Assembly (NCBI GenBank): GCA_902598305.1
Contig: CACKBL010000007.1
Coordinates: 1 to 64,000, forward strand
Source of the DNA: an uncultured Bacteroidota bacterium
Lineage (GTDB): Bacteria; Bacteroidota; Bacteroidia; Flavobacteriales; Flavobacteriaceae
Length of the DNA: 64,000 nucleotides
Reading direction: 5' to 3'
Below, in pieces: positions 26,336 through 35,408 of the stretch (positions are counted from its first letter, which is position 1; the number at the start of each line of letters is the position of its first letter). The notes beneath the pieces were generated by a model. It had not been told where the DNA came from, did not search any database, and saw only the letters and a program-made list of their open reading frames with translations. A program made the translations under genes and the position numbers.

Positions 26336-27037
26336 ATGAAAATCGCTATTATTGGTTACGGAAAAATGGGCAGAACTATCGAAAAAATAGCAACAAAAGA
26401 AAAAATAGAAGTTGTTTGTATAATTGACAAAGAGATGCAAAAAGGTGATTTATCAAAAGCTGATGTTTCAATTAATTTTTGTGTTCCGTCAGCAGCCGTT
26501 GAAAATATTTTTAAATCTTTTGACTACAAGGTACCTGTCGTGTGTGGAACTACTGGTTGGTTGGATAATTTTGATTTAGTGAAAAAGTATTGTGAAGAAA
26601 AGGAAACTGCTTTTATTTATTCATCTAATTTTAGTTTTGGAGTAAATATTTTTTTTAAAGTAAATAAATATTTAGCCTCTTTAATGAATAAGTATGACAG
26701 TCCTTACAGGATTTCTATAGAAGAAACACATCACAAAGAAAAGTTAGATTCTCCAAGTGGGACAGCAATTAGTTTAGCTAATGATATAATTGACAATAAT
26801 AATTCATTTAAAAGTTGGACAAAAAATAAAAATTCCGAAAGTATTTCAATGATTTCTAATAGACAAAATAAAAAGATAGGCGTTCATAACATATCATTCG
26901 AATCCAAGTTCGATAAAATTAAAATTCAACATGAAGCTTTTTCAAGAGATGCCTTTGCAAAAGGATCAATAATTGCTGCAAAATGGATTAAAAACAAAAG
27001 GGGAGTTTTTAAAATGGATGATATTTTAGATTTTTAA
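26336..27037 (+). CDS. dapB: 4-hydroxy-tetrahydrodipicolinate reductase
   Basis: 233 residues. Rossmann fold starting with KIAIIGYGKMGR, then VVCGTTGW and the catalytic and substrate-binding segment EETHHKEKLDSPSGTA. Reduces hydroxy-tetrahydrodipicolinate with NAD(P)H in the DAP/lysine pathway. DapD, a later step of the same pathway by the succinylase branch, is encoded at 56796 in this window. Two bases separate it from the DUF5683 gene, so it is co-transcribed. Confidence 0.96.
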   Translation: MKIAIIGYGKMGRTIEKIATKEKIEVVCIIDKEMQKGDLSKADVSINFCVPSAAVENIFKSFDYKVPVVCGTTGWLDNFDLVKKYCEEKETAFIYSSNFSFGVNIFFKVNKYLASLMNKYDSPYRISIEETHHKEKLDSPSGTAISLANDIIDNNNSFKSWTKNKNSESISMISNRQNKKIGVHNISFESKFDKIKIQHEAFSRDAFAKGSIIAAKWIKNKRGVFKMDDILDF

Positions 27038-27051
27038 TTTTAAAAAACAAT

Positions 27052-28770
27052 ATGACACTGACTCAATGGTTCATTTTCTTTATTTTAATTCAATTAATAC
27101 ACTTTTTAGGGACATGGAAATTATATATTTTGGCTGGAAGAAAAATTTGGGAAGCCATATTGCCTATATATAACGGTATAGTTCTACTAAAAATAATTGG
27201 AAGACCCACGTGGTGGGTTATTTTATTATTTATGCCAGTAGTAAACTTAATTATGTTTCCTGTAATTTGGGTTGAAACCATTAGAAGTTTTGGGAAAAAA
27301 TCAAACTTAAGTGTTTTTTTAAGTATTATCTCACTTGGATTTTACATTTACATTTTGAATTATTCAAAGAAAACCAAATATTCTAATATAGAAATCAGAG
27401 GAAATACAACTCCAATTGGAGACTGGATTAATTCAGTTTTGTTTGCAATAGTAGCTGCTACAATTGTACATAATTATATAATCCAACCTTTCATTATTCC
27501 TACAGGTTCACTAGAAAAAACCCTTTTAATAGGAGATTTTTTATTTGTAAGCAAATTTCACTACGGAGCGAGAATCCCAATGACAACTATTTCATTGCCA
27601 ATGGTTCATGATACTCTTCCAATATTTAAAACAAAATCATATCTAAAATTTCCCCAACTTCCATATATGAGGTTACCTGGGTTTCAAAATGTGAAGAGAA
27701 ACGAAATTGTAGTTTTTAATTGGCCTGCAGACACCGTTAGAAAATTTTTCGTAAAAGAGAAAGGGGTTAAGAAGCCAGTAGACAAAAAATCAAATTATGT
27801 TAAACGTTGCTTGGGTCTGCCAGGAGATAGCTTAGAAATAATTAATGGCTTGGTTTATGTCAACGGAAAACTAAATACCCTATCTGATAGAGCCAAATTA
27901 CAGTTTAATCATTTTATACATAATTCTAAAGGAGTTTCGTCAAAAGCACTTCTTGATTTAAACATTAAGGGATTTAATAGACAATATAGAGTTGAAAATA
28001 TAACCCAAAACTCGTATAAAAAAATTTCAAAATATATATTAGGTAATATTTCTAATGACTTAAAGGACTTCCGAATCCTAACTTCTTATGAAGGTCTTCC
28101 TAATAAGATAGTAAGAGAGGTTAAACAAAGTGAACCTTATATTGAAATTAAAGAGATTATTGAAAGAAAGAAACAGGTTACTTTGACTTTGAATCAGGCT
28201 GAAAAAATTAGAAATAATAATGTTTTTGACAGTATAATTAGAAAAATTAATAACAAAATTTCTTATAATGAAAGTTTTTTTCCAAATAATTTAAAATTTA
28301 ATTGGAACGAGGACAACTTTGGACCTATTTTAATTCCAAAGGCAGGCGAAACAATTAAAATTGATAATGAAAATTACCCTTTATACAAAAAAATTATTAA
28401 AGATTATGAAAGTAATTCAATAAGGAAAGGAAAAAATAATTATATAATTAATGGAATCGAAACCACTTCATACACTTTTAAACAGGACTATTATTGGATG
28501 ATGGGAGACAATAGGCATAGTTCTGAGGATAGTAGATTTTGGGGTTTTGTGCCTGAGAATCATATTCTAGGCAAACCGGTTTTCATTTGGTTTAGCGTAG
28601 ACAACTTCAACAAGGGAATTTTAAATTGGAAAATAAGATGGGATAGAATCATGACAACTGTAAAAGGAAAAGGAAAACCAGTTTCCTTTTTTCTCCCATT
28701 TTTGATTACAATATTTATTTGGCAAATTTTAAGTTTTATAATTAAAAGAAGAAAAATAAATAAAAATTGA
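27052..28770 (+). CDS. lepB: Signal peptidase I, long flavobacterial form
   Basis: 572 residues, far longer than the roughly 320 of E. coli LepB. Three membrane segments precede residue 105, and a further one carries the catalytic region IIPTGSLEKTL with Ser153 (the usual PSGSMEPTL motif is altered to TGSLEKT). Box D SNYVKRCLGLPGD has the general-base Lys251, and MMGDNRHSSEDSRFWGFVP is at about 505-523. Residues about 275-455 form an insertion between catalytic blocks, as seen in other Bacteroidetes. A last membrane segment lies at about 548-563. It removes Sec signal peptides. Confidence 0.93.
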   Translation: MTLTQWFIFFILIQLIHFLGTWKLYILAGRKIWEAILPIYNGIVLLKIIGRPTWWVILLFMPVVNLIMFPVIWVETIRSFGKKSNLSVFLSIISLGFYIYILNYSKKTKYSNIEIRGNTTPIGDWINSVLFAIVAATIVHNYIIQPFIIPTGSLEKTLLIGDFLFVSKFHYGARIPMTTISLPMVHDTLPIFKTKSYLKFPQLPYMRLPGFQNVKRNEIVVFNWPADTVRKFFVKEKGVKKPVDKKSNYVKRCLGLPGDSLEIINGLVYVNGKLNTLSDRAKLQFNHFIHNSKGVSSKALLDLNIKGFNRQYRVENITQNSYKKISKYILGNISNDLKDFRILTSYEGLPNKIVREVKQSEPYIEIKEIIERKKQVTLTLNQAEKIRNNNVFDSIIRKINNKISYNESFFPNNLKFNWNEDNFGPILIPKAGETIKIDNENYPLYKKIIKDYESNSIRKGKNNYIINGIETTSYTFKQDYYWMMGDNRHSSEDSRFWGFVPENHILGKPVFIWFSVDNFNKGILNWKIRWDRIMTTVKGKGKPVSFFLPFLITIFIWQILSFIIKRRKINKN

Positions 28771-29390
28771 TTCATCTTGTTCCATCATACTTGCCATCTA
28801 TAATATATTATTGGCATATTGTAAATTTCAATGTAACCTACAATTTATCGATGAAGTATCAAAAGCAAACAACAAGAAACAGATGCCTGATTATGAGCTC
28901 AAACGGAGCACAAAAACTAATCATCCCTATAAAACACAACGAAAAAAAAGATGAAAATTTACATGACCACAATGTGAAGATTGATAATCGCCAAAACTGG
29001 AAAACTAAACATTGGAAATCCATACAGAATGCATATAGATCTTCTCCCTTTTTTGAATTTTATGAGGAAGAATTTTCCAATGTCTTTTTCAATAATGAAA
29101 AATTATTATACTCGTCAAATATTAATATGATTTTACATATTAACCAAATCTTAGGTATAAAAAAAGAAATAAAAATTTCAAATAAAAAAATCACTCATGA
29201 CAAATATGACAAAAGACTAATAGATGTTAAAAATTATTCTAACTACGATATTCCTCAGTACAATCAAGTTTTTATGTCAAAGTTTAAATTTATTTCAAAT
29301 TTGAGCATATTAGATTTGTTATTTAATATGGGTCCAAAATCAATAAATTATCTGACTGACTTAAAGCTTAGTCAATTCCATAGTAACTAA
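28767..29390 (+). CDS. WbqC-like family protein
   Basis: 207 residues. The start is a TTG embedded in the lepB stop (TTGA overlap of 4 nt), giving MIHLVPSYLPSIIYY, which matches the usual N-terminus of WbqC-like proteins (PSYFPPI-type). The conserved region includes NRCLIMSSNG, LIIPIKHN and WKTKHWKSIQNAYRSSPFFEFY. The family is often linked to polysaccharide or glycan gene clusters and its activity is not established. Final gene of the parA operon; its 3' end overlaps the convergent EEP gene by 23 nt. Confidence 0.9.
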   Translation: MIHLVPSYLPSIIYYWHIVNFNVTYNLSMKYQKQTTRNRCLIMSSNGAQKLIIPIKHNEKKDENLHDHNVKIDNRQNWKTKHWKSIQNAYRSSPFFEFYEEEFSNVFFNNEKLLYSSNINMILHINQILGIKKEIKISNKKITHDKYDKRLIDVKNYSNYDIPQYNQVFMSKFKFISNLSILDLLFNMGPKSINYLTDLKLSQFHSN

Positions 29391-30372
29391 TTATTGGATA
29401 ATGGTCTGAAAGATTTTTTCTTATTACTTTAAAACTATTAATTTTTAATTTTTTGTCTGAAAAAAGAAAATCAATTCTTAAAGGAATAAATGAGTATTTG
29501 TACGTTTCACCAAGACCTGAACCAGCAGTGTGAAAAGCATCATTTTTTTTTCGAGACAAAATTTTGTAAGTCTCAGAAAACTGGGTATTGTTTAAATCAA
29601 CCGCAATAATTGAAGGATTATCATTAAACTTGTCTGTTTTTTTAAAAAAATTTATTTGCTCAATTTGTCTACTACTAACTTCATCAAACTTTAGTTTAAA
29701 ATTTTTAGAAAAGCTTGAATTGGTAATGCTATCAATTCTATCGAGTTTAAACGACTCAAGATGAAGATTGTAAACACGTAATTTTTGCTTTCTAAATTCA
29801 ATATCAATATAGATTCCAGAGTTGGATGAATTATCAAAATCAATAAAACCCTTACCATTAATTTTTAATTTTGAGAAAATTGCAACGGTTGATTTTCCTT
29901 TTTTTGAAGGATTTGGATAAATGTACCTAAATTTATAGCCTTTCAACTCCGGTGCCATTTCACTTGAATATTCTTGGACGCAAAGTATGTCAGGGTTTTC
30001 TTGAATTATTAATTCTTCTATCTCGTCTGAAATATTTGGTTTTTCGATCCATCTATATTTGTTAAATAATCTTACATTATAACTCATCACAGAAAAAGTG
30101 GAACCACTTTTTCTTAACGTAGTGTTTGGAAACTTATAAAATAAATTCCACTCATTGTAACCAATCAAGAAAGTTAAAATAAATAACAAAAACGGCCATT
30201 TTAAATAAAATAACCAGATAAAAAAAAAGAAGAGATTGATAATAATAATAACAGGAACAAAAAGGCTAAAAAAATAATCTTCAATGGGAGTTTCTATTGT
30301 ACCCATTAAAAAAAGTTGAATAATTAGAAAAACAACATTTAAAATAATAAAGAATTTCTCGATGAAATACAT
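29368..30372 (-). CDS. Membrane-anchored endonuclease/exonuclease/phosphatase family protein
   Basis: 334 residues. Three N-terminal membrane segments (about residues 7-24, 31-53, 56-71). The EEP domain begins near residue 90 with VMSYNVRLFN, followed by ILCVQEY, YNLHLESF, IIAVDLNN and the terminal LSDHYPII, giving the Asn, Glu, Asp and His set of this metal-dependent hydrolase superfamily. Substrate (nucleic acid, phosphoinositide or lipid head group) cannot be told. Last gene of the minus-strand operon from the TPR gene, 20 bp after the rhomboid. Confidence 0.9.
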   Translation of the reverse strand: MYFIEKFFIILNVVFLIIQLFLMGTIETPIEDYFFSLFVPVIIIINLFFFFIWLFYLKWPFLLFILTFLIGYNEWNLFYKFPNTTLRKSGSTFSVMSYNVRLFNKYRWIEKPNISDEIEELIIQENPDILCVQEYSSEMAPELKGYKFRYIYPNPSKKGKSTVAIFSKLKINGKGFIDFDNSSNSGIYIDIEFRKQKLRVYNLHLESFKLDRIDSITNSSFSKNFKLKFDEVSSRQIEQINFFKKTDKFNDNPSIIAVDLNNTQFSETYKILSRKKNDAFHTAGSGLGETYKYSFIPLRIDFLFSDKKLKINSFKVIRKNLSDHYPIISYYGID

Positions 30373-30391
30373 CTTACAAAAATTAAATTAA

Positions 30392-31222
30392 TTAATCTTT
30401 ACTAGCTTCATTTAAAGTATTTTTTTCTTCGCTTGTTAAACTATCAAAACCAGACTGATTTATTTTATCTAAAATCCTGTCTATTTTTATTTGTTTATTA
30501 TTTTTAAATTTTTCATTATTATCTTTTTTCCTGTTATTCTTTTTCTTTTTTAATGAATTGATTTCGTTAAAAAAATTAAAAATATTGTCCCCATTTTTCA
30601 TCTTAACTCCAGCAAAAAAACCAAATAATGCCCCCCCTAAATGTGCAATGTGTCCTCCAGAATTTGAAATTGGTAGTTGAGCTAAATCAAAAATCACTAG
30701 CAAAATTCCGACATAAATCAATTTAACATTAAAAAAGAGTAATCTAATTGTTGAGTTTGGAGAATATGTACACATGAAAATTACAACGGAAATTACTCCT
30801 GCTGAAGAGCCAATAAGAGAAGCATTAACACCACCAAACACCGGAAAAAAAGAATAACTAAAAACAAATATTAGTCCCCCAACAATAATTCCTGAACAAA
30901 ATAGAGCAATCAAGTGGTCTCCTTTAAATAAATTTAAAAAAAGTGTCGAGAAATAATAGAATAAAAACATATTCCAAAATAAATGAGTAATACTAGCGTG
31001 AATAAACCCATAAGTTATCAAGGACCAGGGCCTATAAAATAAATCACCAATATTTGGTAATAATTCAAAATAATGATAAAGGTTCATTTTAGGAATTTCA
31101 AATAAATAAAAAAAAACAAATACAACTAGAGGTAACACAAAAAGAATAACATTGATAAAAATTATTTTTTGTGCAATGTTTAATTGCCAATATTTATCTA
31201 ATATTTTATTATAATTACTCAT
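30392..31222 (-). CDS. Rhomboid-family intramembrane serine protease (second copy)
   Basis: 276 residues from the ATG at 31222, which forms an ATGA overlap with the stop of the upstream rhomboid gene; the frame could extend to a TTG at 31261, but the overlap pattern favours the shorter form. Six membrane segments. Catalytic Ser in IGSSAGV (TM4) and His in GGHIAHLGGALFG (TM6). The conserved HLFWNMF motif in the second helix is present. The C-terminal 70 residues are a charged tail with a KKKKNNRKK segment. Substrate unknown. Confidence 0.9.
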   Translation of the reverse strand: MSNYNKILDKYWQLNIAQKIIFINVILFVLPLVVFVFFYLFEIPKMNLYHYFELLPNIGDLFYRPWSLITYGFIHASITHLFWNMFLFYYFSTLFLNLFKGDHLIALFCSGIIVGGLIFVFSYSFFPVFGGVNASLIGSSAGVISVVIFMCTYSPNSTIRLLFFNVKLIYVGILLVIFDLAQLPISNSGGHIAHLGGALFGFFAGVKMKNGDNIFNFFNEINSLKKKKNNRKKDNNEKFKNNKQIKIDRILDKINQSGFDSLTSEEKNTLNEASKD

Positions 31223-31962
31223 AAATCCCATCGGTTGTTTTTGAATTGATTTTTTTTCCAATAAATCATCATTCCTAAACCGGTTAGAGCTCCACCCACA
31301 TGAGCAAAATGGGCTATATTTCCAATGGTAAAAGAATTTGAAAAACCAAAAAATAAATCACCTGCAATCAGTATGGGTACAAAATACTTTGCCTTTATAG
31401 GAATTGGTATAAATATTAAAAATAGAGAAACATTTGGGAACAAAAACGCAAATGCTACTATAATTCCATACAAAGCACCAGAAGCTCCAACCATTGATAA
31501 ATTAAAACTTTCATTAAGATGATTTAACTGTTTTTCCGAAATATAACTTAACCAATTTGTATTATATCTTTTGGTTTTTATTGTATTTATAATTTCATCT
31601 GAATTAAAACCATTATTTACTAAAATTTCAAAAATTGAGTTAAAATCATATGAGCTATATAACATTTGCAAGGCCGCAGCTCCAAGTCCTGAAGATATAT
31701 AAAAAAACACAAATTTATTTTTCCCCCACAGCTGTTCTAGCGGAGAACCAAACATCCATAAACCTATCATATTAAATAATATATGACTAAAATTTCCATG
31801 CAAAAACATGTGCGTAAATGGTTGCCAAATTTGAAATAATGGGTTTCCGTAGTAATGGAGAGCAAACAAGTCATATAAATAATTACCATATAAAGACGTG
31901 GCTAGAAAAACTATTCCATTGATTATTAATAAGTGTTTTACAGTCTCAGTAATTCTACCCAT
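31219..31962 (-). CDS. Rhomboid-family intramembrane serine protease (first copy)
   Basis: 247 residues, six predicted membrane helices. HILFNMIGLWMFG in TM2, catalytic Ser in VGASGALYG (GxSG) and His in IAHFAHVGGALTG. Compared with the neighbouring copy it has an extra loop of about 50 residues after TM3 (SSYDFNSIF...NHLNES). It overlaps mutL by one base (stop/start overlap) and the second rhomboid by 4 nt, so the trio must be translationally linked. Confidence 0.92.
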   Translation of the reverse strand: MGRITETVKHLLIINGIVFLATSLYGNYLYDLFALHYYGNPLFQIWQPFTHMFLHGNFSHILFNMIGLWMFGSPLEQLWGKNKFVFFYISSGLGAAALQMLYSSYDFNSIFEILVNNGFNSDEIINTIKTKRYNTNWLSYISEKQLNHLNESFNLSMVGASGALYGIIVAFAFLFPNVSLFLIFIPIPIKAKYFVPILIAGDLFFGFSNSFTIGNIAHFAHVGGALTGLGMMIYWKKNQFKNNRWDL

Positions 31963-33746
31963 TATGAAAATTTATTTTGTAATTCTGATTTCGAAATTGA
32001 AAAAAATATTTTTTGCTGCGATGGTGATAATAAATGTTCTTTGCAATTAAATAAATTATTTACAATATTTTTCTGTTCTTCTTTTTGTAAAGCACTTCCT
32101 TTCTTAATTGATGTAGATTGTGAAATTGACTTGGCTATTAAATCTCCATTACTAAAAGACTTTTTTTTGTTGTCGTTTTCAAATTGGTCAAATAAATCTT
32201 CTATAATTTTAGTTGCTTGTATGTCAGAACATATTCCAGGAATCCCAATAATCTTTAAATTTAATTTTCCCTCTAATTCTAATCTGAAACCAATTTCAGT
32301 TAAAGTGTTTTTTAAGTCAAAATAAATTAATTTTTGACTTTTAGTCAGAATGAAATTTACCGGAAAAATTAGTTGCTGGCTAGAGTTATCGGACTTAGTT
32401 ATTTTTTTCATTAATTTTTCGTAAATAATCCTTTGATGAGCTCTTTCTTGATCGATAACTAGTAGGGAATTTCTTGTTGATGTAATCAAGTAAGAATTCA
32501 TGATTTGAAAAATCTTATTACCATCTTCATTGATTATTTCATTCAGTATCTTAGAATTGAACAAATTTGATGAACCAACTTCCTCGTAAACAGTTTCAGA
32601 TTTATTCCAAATTTTTGAATGGTATTTTGAAGCTCCATCTTTAAAAGGATTGAAATTATGGTCTACCTCGATTTTGGGGTGAATTGGTTGATCAAATCTT
32701 TTTGAATATGGAATTTCAAAACTTGGCTTAGATTCAAAATCAATTGTTGGTGTTACCTGGAAGATACCTAAACTGTGTTTTACGGTAGAATTAATTACTG
32801 AATACAAGCTTTGTTCATCTTCAAATCTCACTTCAATCTTATTTGGATGAATATTTATATCTATCGAAGCAGTATCAACCTCTAAAAATATAAAAAAGCC
32901 AGGATATTTTTTTTCATCTAAAAGGCCCTCATAAGCTTTGTTAATGGCATGAAAAAGAAAATTATTTTTAATAAATCTATTGTTAACAAATAAAAACTGC
33001 ATCCCCCTTGTTTTTTTTGAAGCCTCAGGTTTAATAATATATCCAGCTAGTTTAACAAAGGATGTTTTTTCTTTTATTGGTATTAGATTTTCTTCAATTT
33101 TTTTTCCAAAAATATTTTTTATACGAACATGAATACTTGACTTTTGTAGATTAAATATTTCTGAGTTTTTATGACTTAAAGAAAAGTTTATATCATGATG
33201 GGCAATTGAAATCCTGTGGAATTCGTTTAGTATGTGTCTTAACTCAACTGAATCAGATTTTAAAAAATTCCTCCTTGCTGGTACATTAAAAAATAAATTT
33301 TTAACTAAGACATACGTTCCAATATTGGAAACAACTTTTTCCTCGGATTGAATTTTACCTGCTACAACCTTTAATTTGTATCCAAGGGTGTCAATTTTTC
33401 TTCTGGTTACAATTTCTAAATGAGATACAGCAGCAATTGAAGATAAAGCTTCTCCTCTAAAGCCTTTTGAACTTATGTTAAATAGGTCATTGGATTTATT
33501 TATTTTTGAAGTTGCATGTCTTTGAAAACAAATCATTAAATCATTTTTACTCATTCCAAAACCGTTATCAACCACTTTAATTGATTTTTTACCAGATTGA
33601 TTTAAAACAATTTGAATTCTATTTGAAAAAGCATCAATTGAATTCTCAACCAATTCTTTTATTAGTGAAGCTGGTCTTTGTACAACTTCACCAGCAGCAA
33701 TTTGATTAGAAACATTTTCTGGGAGAATTTTTATTATATCTTTCAT
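31962..33746 (-). CDS. mutL: DNA mismatch repair protein MutL
   Basis: 594 residues. GHKL ATPase N-terminus: IAAGEVVQRP, ELVENSIDA, VVDNGFGM and KGFRGEAL. The transducer domain follows with FVNNRFIKN and IHPNKIEVRF. The C-terminal domain (from about residue 405) contains VIDQERAHQRIIYE at 431, in the place of the endonuclease motif DQHAx2Ex4E, with Glu434 where His is usual. Second protein-repair partner MutS is not in the window. Starts overlapping the stop of the 97-residue protein by one base. Confidence 0.95.
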   Translation of the reverse strand: MKDIIKILPENVSNQIAAGEVVQRPASLIKELVENSIDAFSNRIQIVLNQSGKKSIKVVDNGFGMSKNDLMICFQRHATSKINKSNDLFNISSKGFRGEALSSIAAVSHLEIVTRRKIDTLGYKLKVVAGKIQSEEKVVSNIGTYVLVKNLFFNVPARRNFLKSDSVELRHILNEFHRISIAHHDINFSLSHKNSEIFNLQKSSIHVRIKNIFGKKIEENLIPIKEKTSFVKLAGYIIKPEASKKTRGMQFLFVNNRFIKNNFLFHAINKAYEGLLDEKKYPGFFIFLEVDTASIDINIHPNKIEVRFEDEQSLYSVINSTVKHSLGIFQVTPTIDFESKPSFEIPYSKRFDQPIHPKIEVDHNFNPFKDGASKYHSKIWNKSETVYEEVGSSNLFNSKILNEIINEDGNKIFQIMNSYLITSTRNSLLVIDQERAHQRIIYEKLMKKITKSDNSSQQLIFPVNFILTKSQKLIYFDLKNTLTEIGFRLELEGKLNLKIIGIPGICSDIQATKIIEDLFDQFENDNKKKSFSNGDLIAKSISQSTSIKKGSALQKEEQKNIVNNLFNCKEHLLSPSQQKIFFSISKSELQNKFS

Positions 33747-34039
33747 CAGGATTTTATAAAAATTGAAAAATCAAATTCAATTATATAAAAAAATACAAAA
33801 AAAAGAAAAAATAGAATTATGATAAAAACTTTATTAAATGAATGATTTTCTTTAATCCTTTTATTTATTCTTTCCTGTTGCCAGAAACTACTTCTATCAT
33901 TAGAGCTAAAATTTTCTCTACCAAACTTTATTCTTGAATCCAAGTTGAAATTTATAGATTCTTTTTTTTCTTTTAAATAACGTGGTCTGTAATTAAATTT
34001 TTTATTTCTATTTAGTTTGAAAAGTGAATTTTTAAGCAT
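33746..34039 (-). CDS. Small protein with C-terminal membrane helix, unknown function
   Basis: 97 residues. Basic, low-complexity N-terminal 70 residues (many K, R, N, S) and one C-terminal transmembrane helix (about residues 70-90, FIIILFFLFFVFFYIIEF) so it is a tail-anchored protein. No catalytic motif. Genes of this kind, sometimes mislabelled as riboflavin synthase subunits because of their neighbour ribH, are found between ribH and mutL in Flavobacteria. It sits 11 bp after ribH and overlaps the mutL start by one base. Confidence 0.75.
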   Translation of the reverse strand: MLKNSLFKLNRNKKFNYRPRYLKEKKESINFNLDSRIKFGRENFSSNDRSSFWQQERINKRIKENHSFNKVFIIILFFLFFVFFYIIEFDFSIFIKS

Positions 34040-34050
34040 TAGAAATAAAT

Positions 34051-34539
34051 TTATGATTTATTCAAATCTATCATTTTAAGAGATGTATATGCTGCATCTA
34101 CACCCTTGTTCCCCATTTTGCCCCCAGATCTATCAACTGATTGTGTAATATTTTCATCCATGAGAACACAAAATATTAAGGGAATTGGGGATTTTAAATT
34201 AATTTTTGCAATGGAATAAGAAACAGACTTACATAAATATTTAAAATGTTTTGTTTCTCCTTTAATTATACATCCAATAACAATTATTGAATCAAATTTT
34301 GATTCTTTTGATTTTTTTTTTGCCTCGAAAATTAACTCAAAACTACCAGGAACTTTGGTAATAGATATATTTTCATTGATAATACCATTGCTAGTGAGAG
34401 TTTTAACAGCTCCTTCTAAAAGTTTATTGGTTATTTGGCTATTCCATTCAGAAACGATTAATGAAATTTTATATTTGGCCCTAGAAGAAATTGTTTTTTT
34501 ATCCTCTTTTTTTGGTATGTTAAAACCAGAATAACTCAT
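34051..34539 (-). CDS. ribH: 6,7-dimethyl-8-ribityllumazine synthase
   Basis: 162 residues, the usual length. Landmarks: SEWNSQITNKLLEGA (substrate-binding Trp/Phe position), KVPGSFELIFEAKK, VIGCIIKGETKHFKYLCKSVS with the conserved Gly-Glu-Thr-x-His, and IPLIFCVLMDENITQS. Condenses the ribityl uracil with dihydroxybutanone phosphate in riboflavin synthesis and forms icosahedral or decameric shells. In operon, 5 bp downstream of the TPR gene and followed by the small membrane protein. Confidence 0.96.
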   Translation of the reverse strand: MSYSGFNIPKKEDKKTISSRAKYKISLIVSEWNSQITNKLLEGAVKTLTSNGIINENISITKVPGSFELIFEAKKKSKESKFDSIIVIGCIIKGETKHFKYLCKSVSYSIAKINLKSPIPLIFCVLMDENITQSVDRSGGKMGNKGVDAAYTSLKMIDLNKS

Positions 34540-34544
34540 AATTT

Positions 34545-35303
34545 TTATTCTGTTTTTGCAATTTGAATGTCTATAAATTCAGCTTCTTTAGAATTAGGAA
34601 AATCACTTTTGATTTTCTTAAAATAGATTGATGCAGTTTTTTTTTGTCCTAATCTTAAAGATAATAACCCTGCCTTAAACAAGTATTTTGGTGTTGTAAA
34701 ATCGTTGTCATTAAAACTAAAGGCCTTCTCATAACTCAATAAAGCATTTTTTTGATCGCCAACTTGAAGGTAAGCATCACCTAAAACACCCTTTGCTATT
34801 GAAGACAATAAAACATCTTCTGATTTGAAATTTTTTAAATACTCAATGACCTTGTCGTATTGTTTTAGATTTAGATAAGACATACCTATGCTAAAAACTG
34901 CAAGGTTCGATGAAGGCGTATTTTGGTAGTTTTCAATAATATCTAAAAATCCAAATTTACCTCCCCCACCACTAATCGCATTGTTATACAAATCCGTCGG
35001 CTCTTCACTGTTTAGTGCAAGATTAAAATAATATTGAGCCTGGTTAAGTTCAGTAATAGCATCTTCTTTCTTAGGCTCAAGGATAAAGGTATCATAGGCT
35101 AAGTATATAAAAACTGACAAAGTAGCTAAAACCACACTAGAAATTATTAGATTTTGATATTTTGAAACTAGGTTTTCTGTCTTTGATGCACCAGTGTCCA
35201 AACTTTCGAAAACTTCAGCAGTAGTACTTTCTATTTTTTCTTTATTTGCAGCCTTTTTTTTAGAATTAAATCTTTTGCCTCCTCTTTTATTGTATGTTGC
35301 CAT
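34545..35303 (-). CDS. TPR-containing membrane protein (YfgM-like)
   Basis: 252 residues. Basic cytoplasmic head (KRGGKRFNSKKK), one membrane helix at about residues 48-70 (LIISSVVLATLSVFIYLAY), then TPR repeats in the periplasm (NLAVFSIGMSYLNLKQYDKVIEYL and following units). The layout is that of YfgM-like ancillary proteins of the Sec translocon; equivalence is inferred. First gene of the operon running to 29368. The start ATG is 7 nt after a TAAATTTG -7 element. Confidence 0.85.
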   Translation of the reverse strand: MATYNKRGGKRFNSKKKAANKEKIESTTAEVFESLDTGASKTENLVSKYQNLIISSVVLATLSVFIYLAYDTFILEPKKEDAITELNQAQYYFNLALNSEEPTDLYNNAISGGGGKFGFLDIIENYQNTPSSNLAVFSIGMSYLNLKQYDKVIEYLKNFKSEDVLLSSIAKGVLGDAYLQVGDQKNALLSYEKAFSFNDNDFTTPKYLFKAGLLSLRLGQKKTASIYFKKIKSDFPNSKEAEFIDIQIAKTE

Positions 35304-35310
35304 AATTGCG

Positions 35311-35318
35311 CAAATTTA
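35311..35318 (-). promoter_or_regulatory. -7 element for the TPR-ribH-mutL-rhomboid operon
   Basis: On the minus strand TAAATTTG, ending 7 nt before the ATG at 35303. Faces away from the recF promoter at 35393-35400. TTG trinucleotides are upstream at 12 and 15 nt, shorter than the usual 17-23. Confidence 0.6.
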
Positions 35319-35392
35319 AACTTTATTCTTCAACAATAAATAATAATAGCTAAATAATATTACGTTATTTAAGTTATATTCAGTGCACGTTT

Positions 35393-35400
35393 TATATTTG
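35393..35400 (+). promoter_or_regulatory. -7 element for recF
   Basis: TATATTTG, exact match to TAnnTTTG, with its final G 8 nt before the recF ATG, so the mRNA should have almost no leader. No TTG is seen 17-23 nt upstream. Confidence 0.6.
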
Positions 35401-35408
35401 CTTATATA

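Noticed and set aside
27206-27213. CCACGTGG palindrome inside lepB in the parAB operon, as possible parS
   Set aside because: The flanking bases do not continue the palindrome (GAC on one side, TGG on the other), so it lacks the 14-16 bp symmetry of parS; it is a chance match within coding sequence.
31223-31261. Longer start (TTG at 31261) of the second rhomboid
   Set aside because: The ATG at 31222 forms a typical ATGA overlap with the preceding stop, and the longer form would overlap by over 40 nt.
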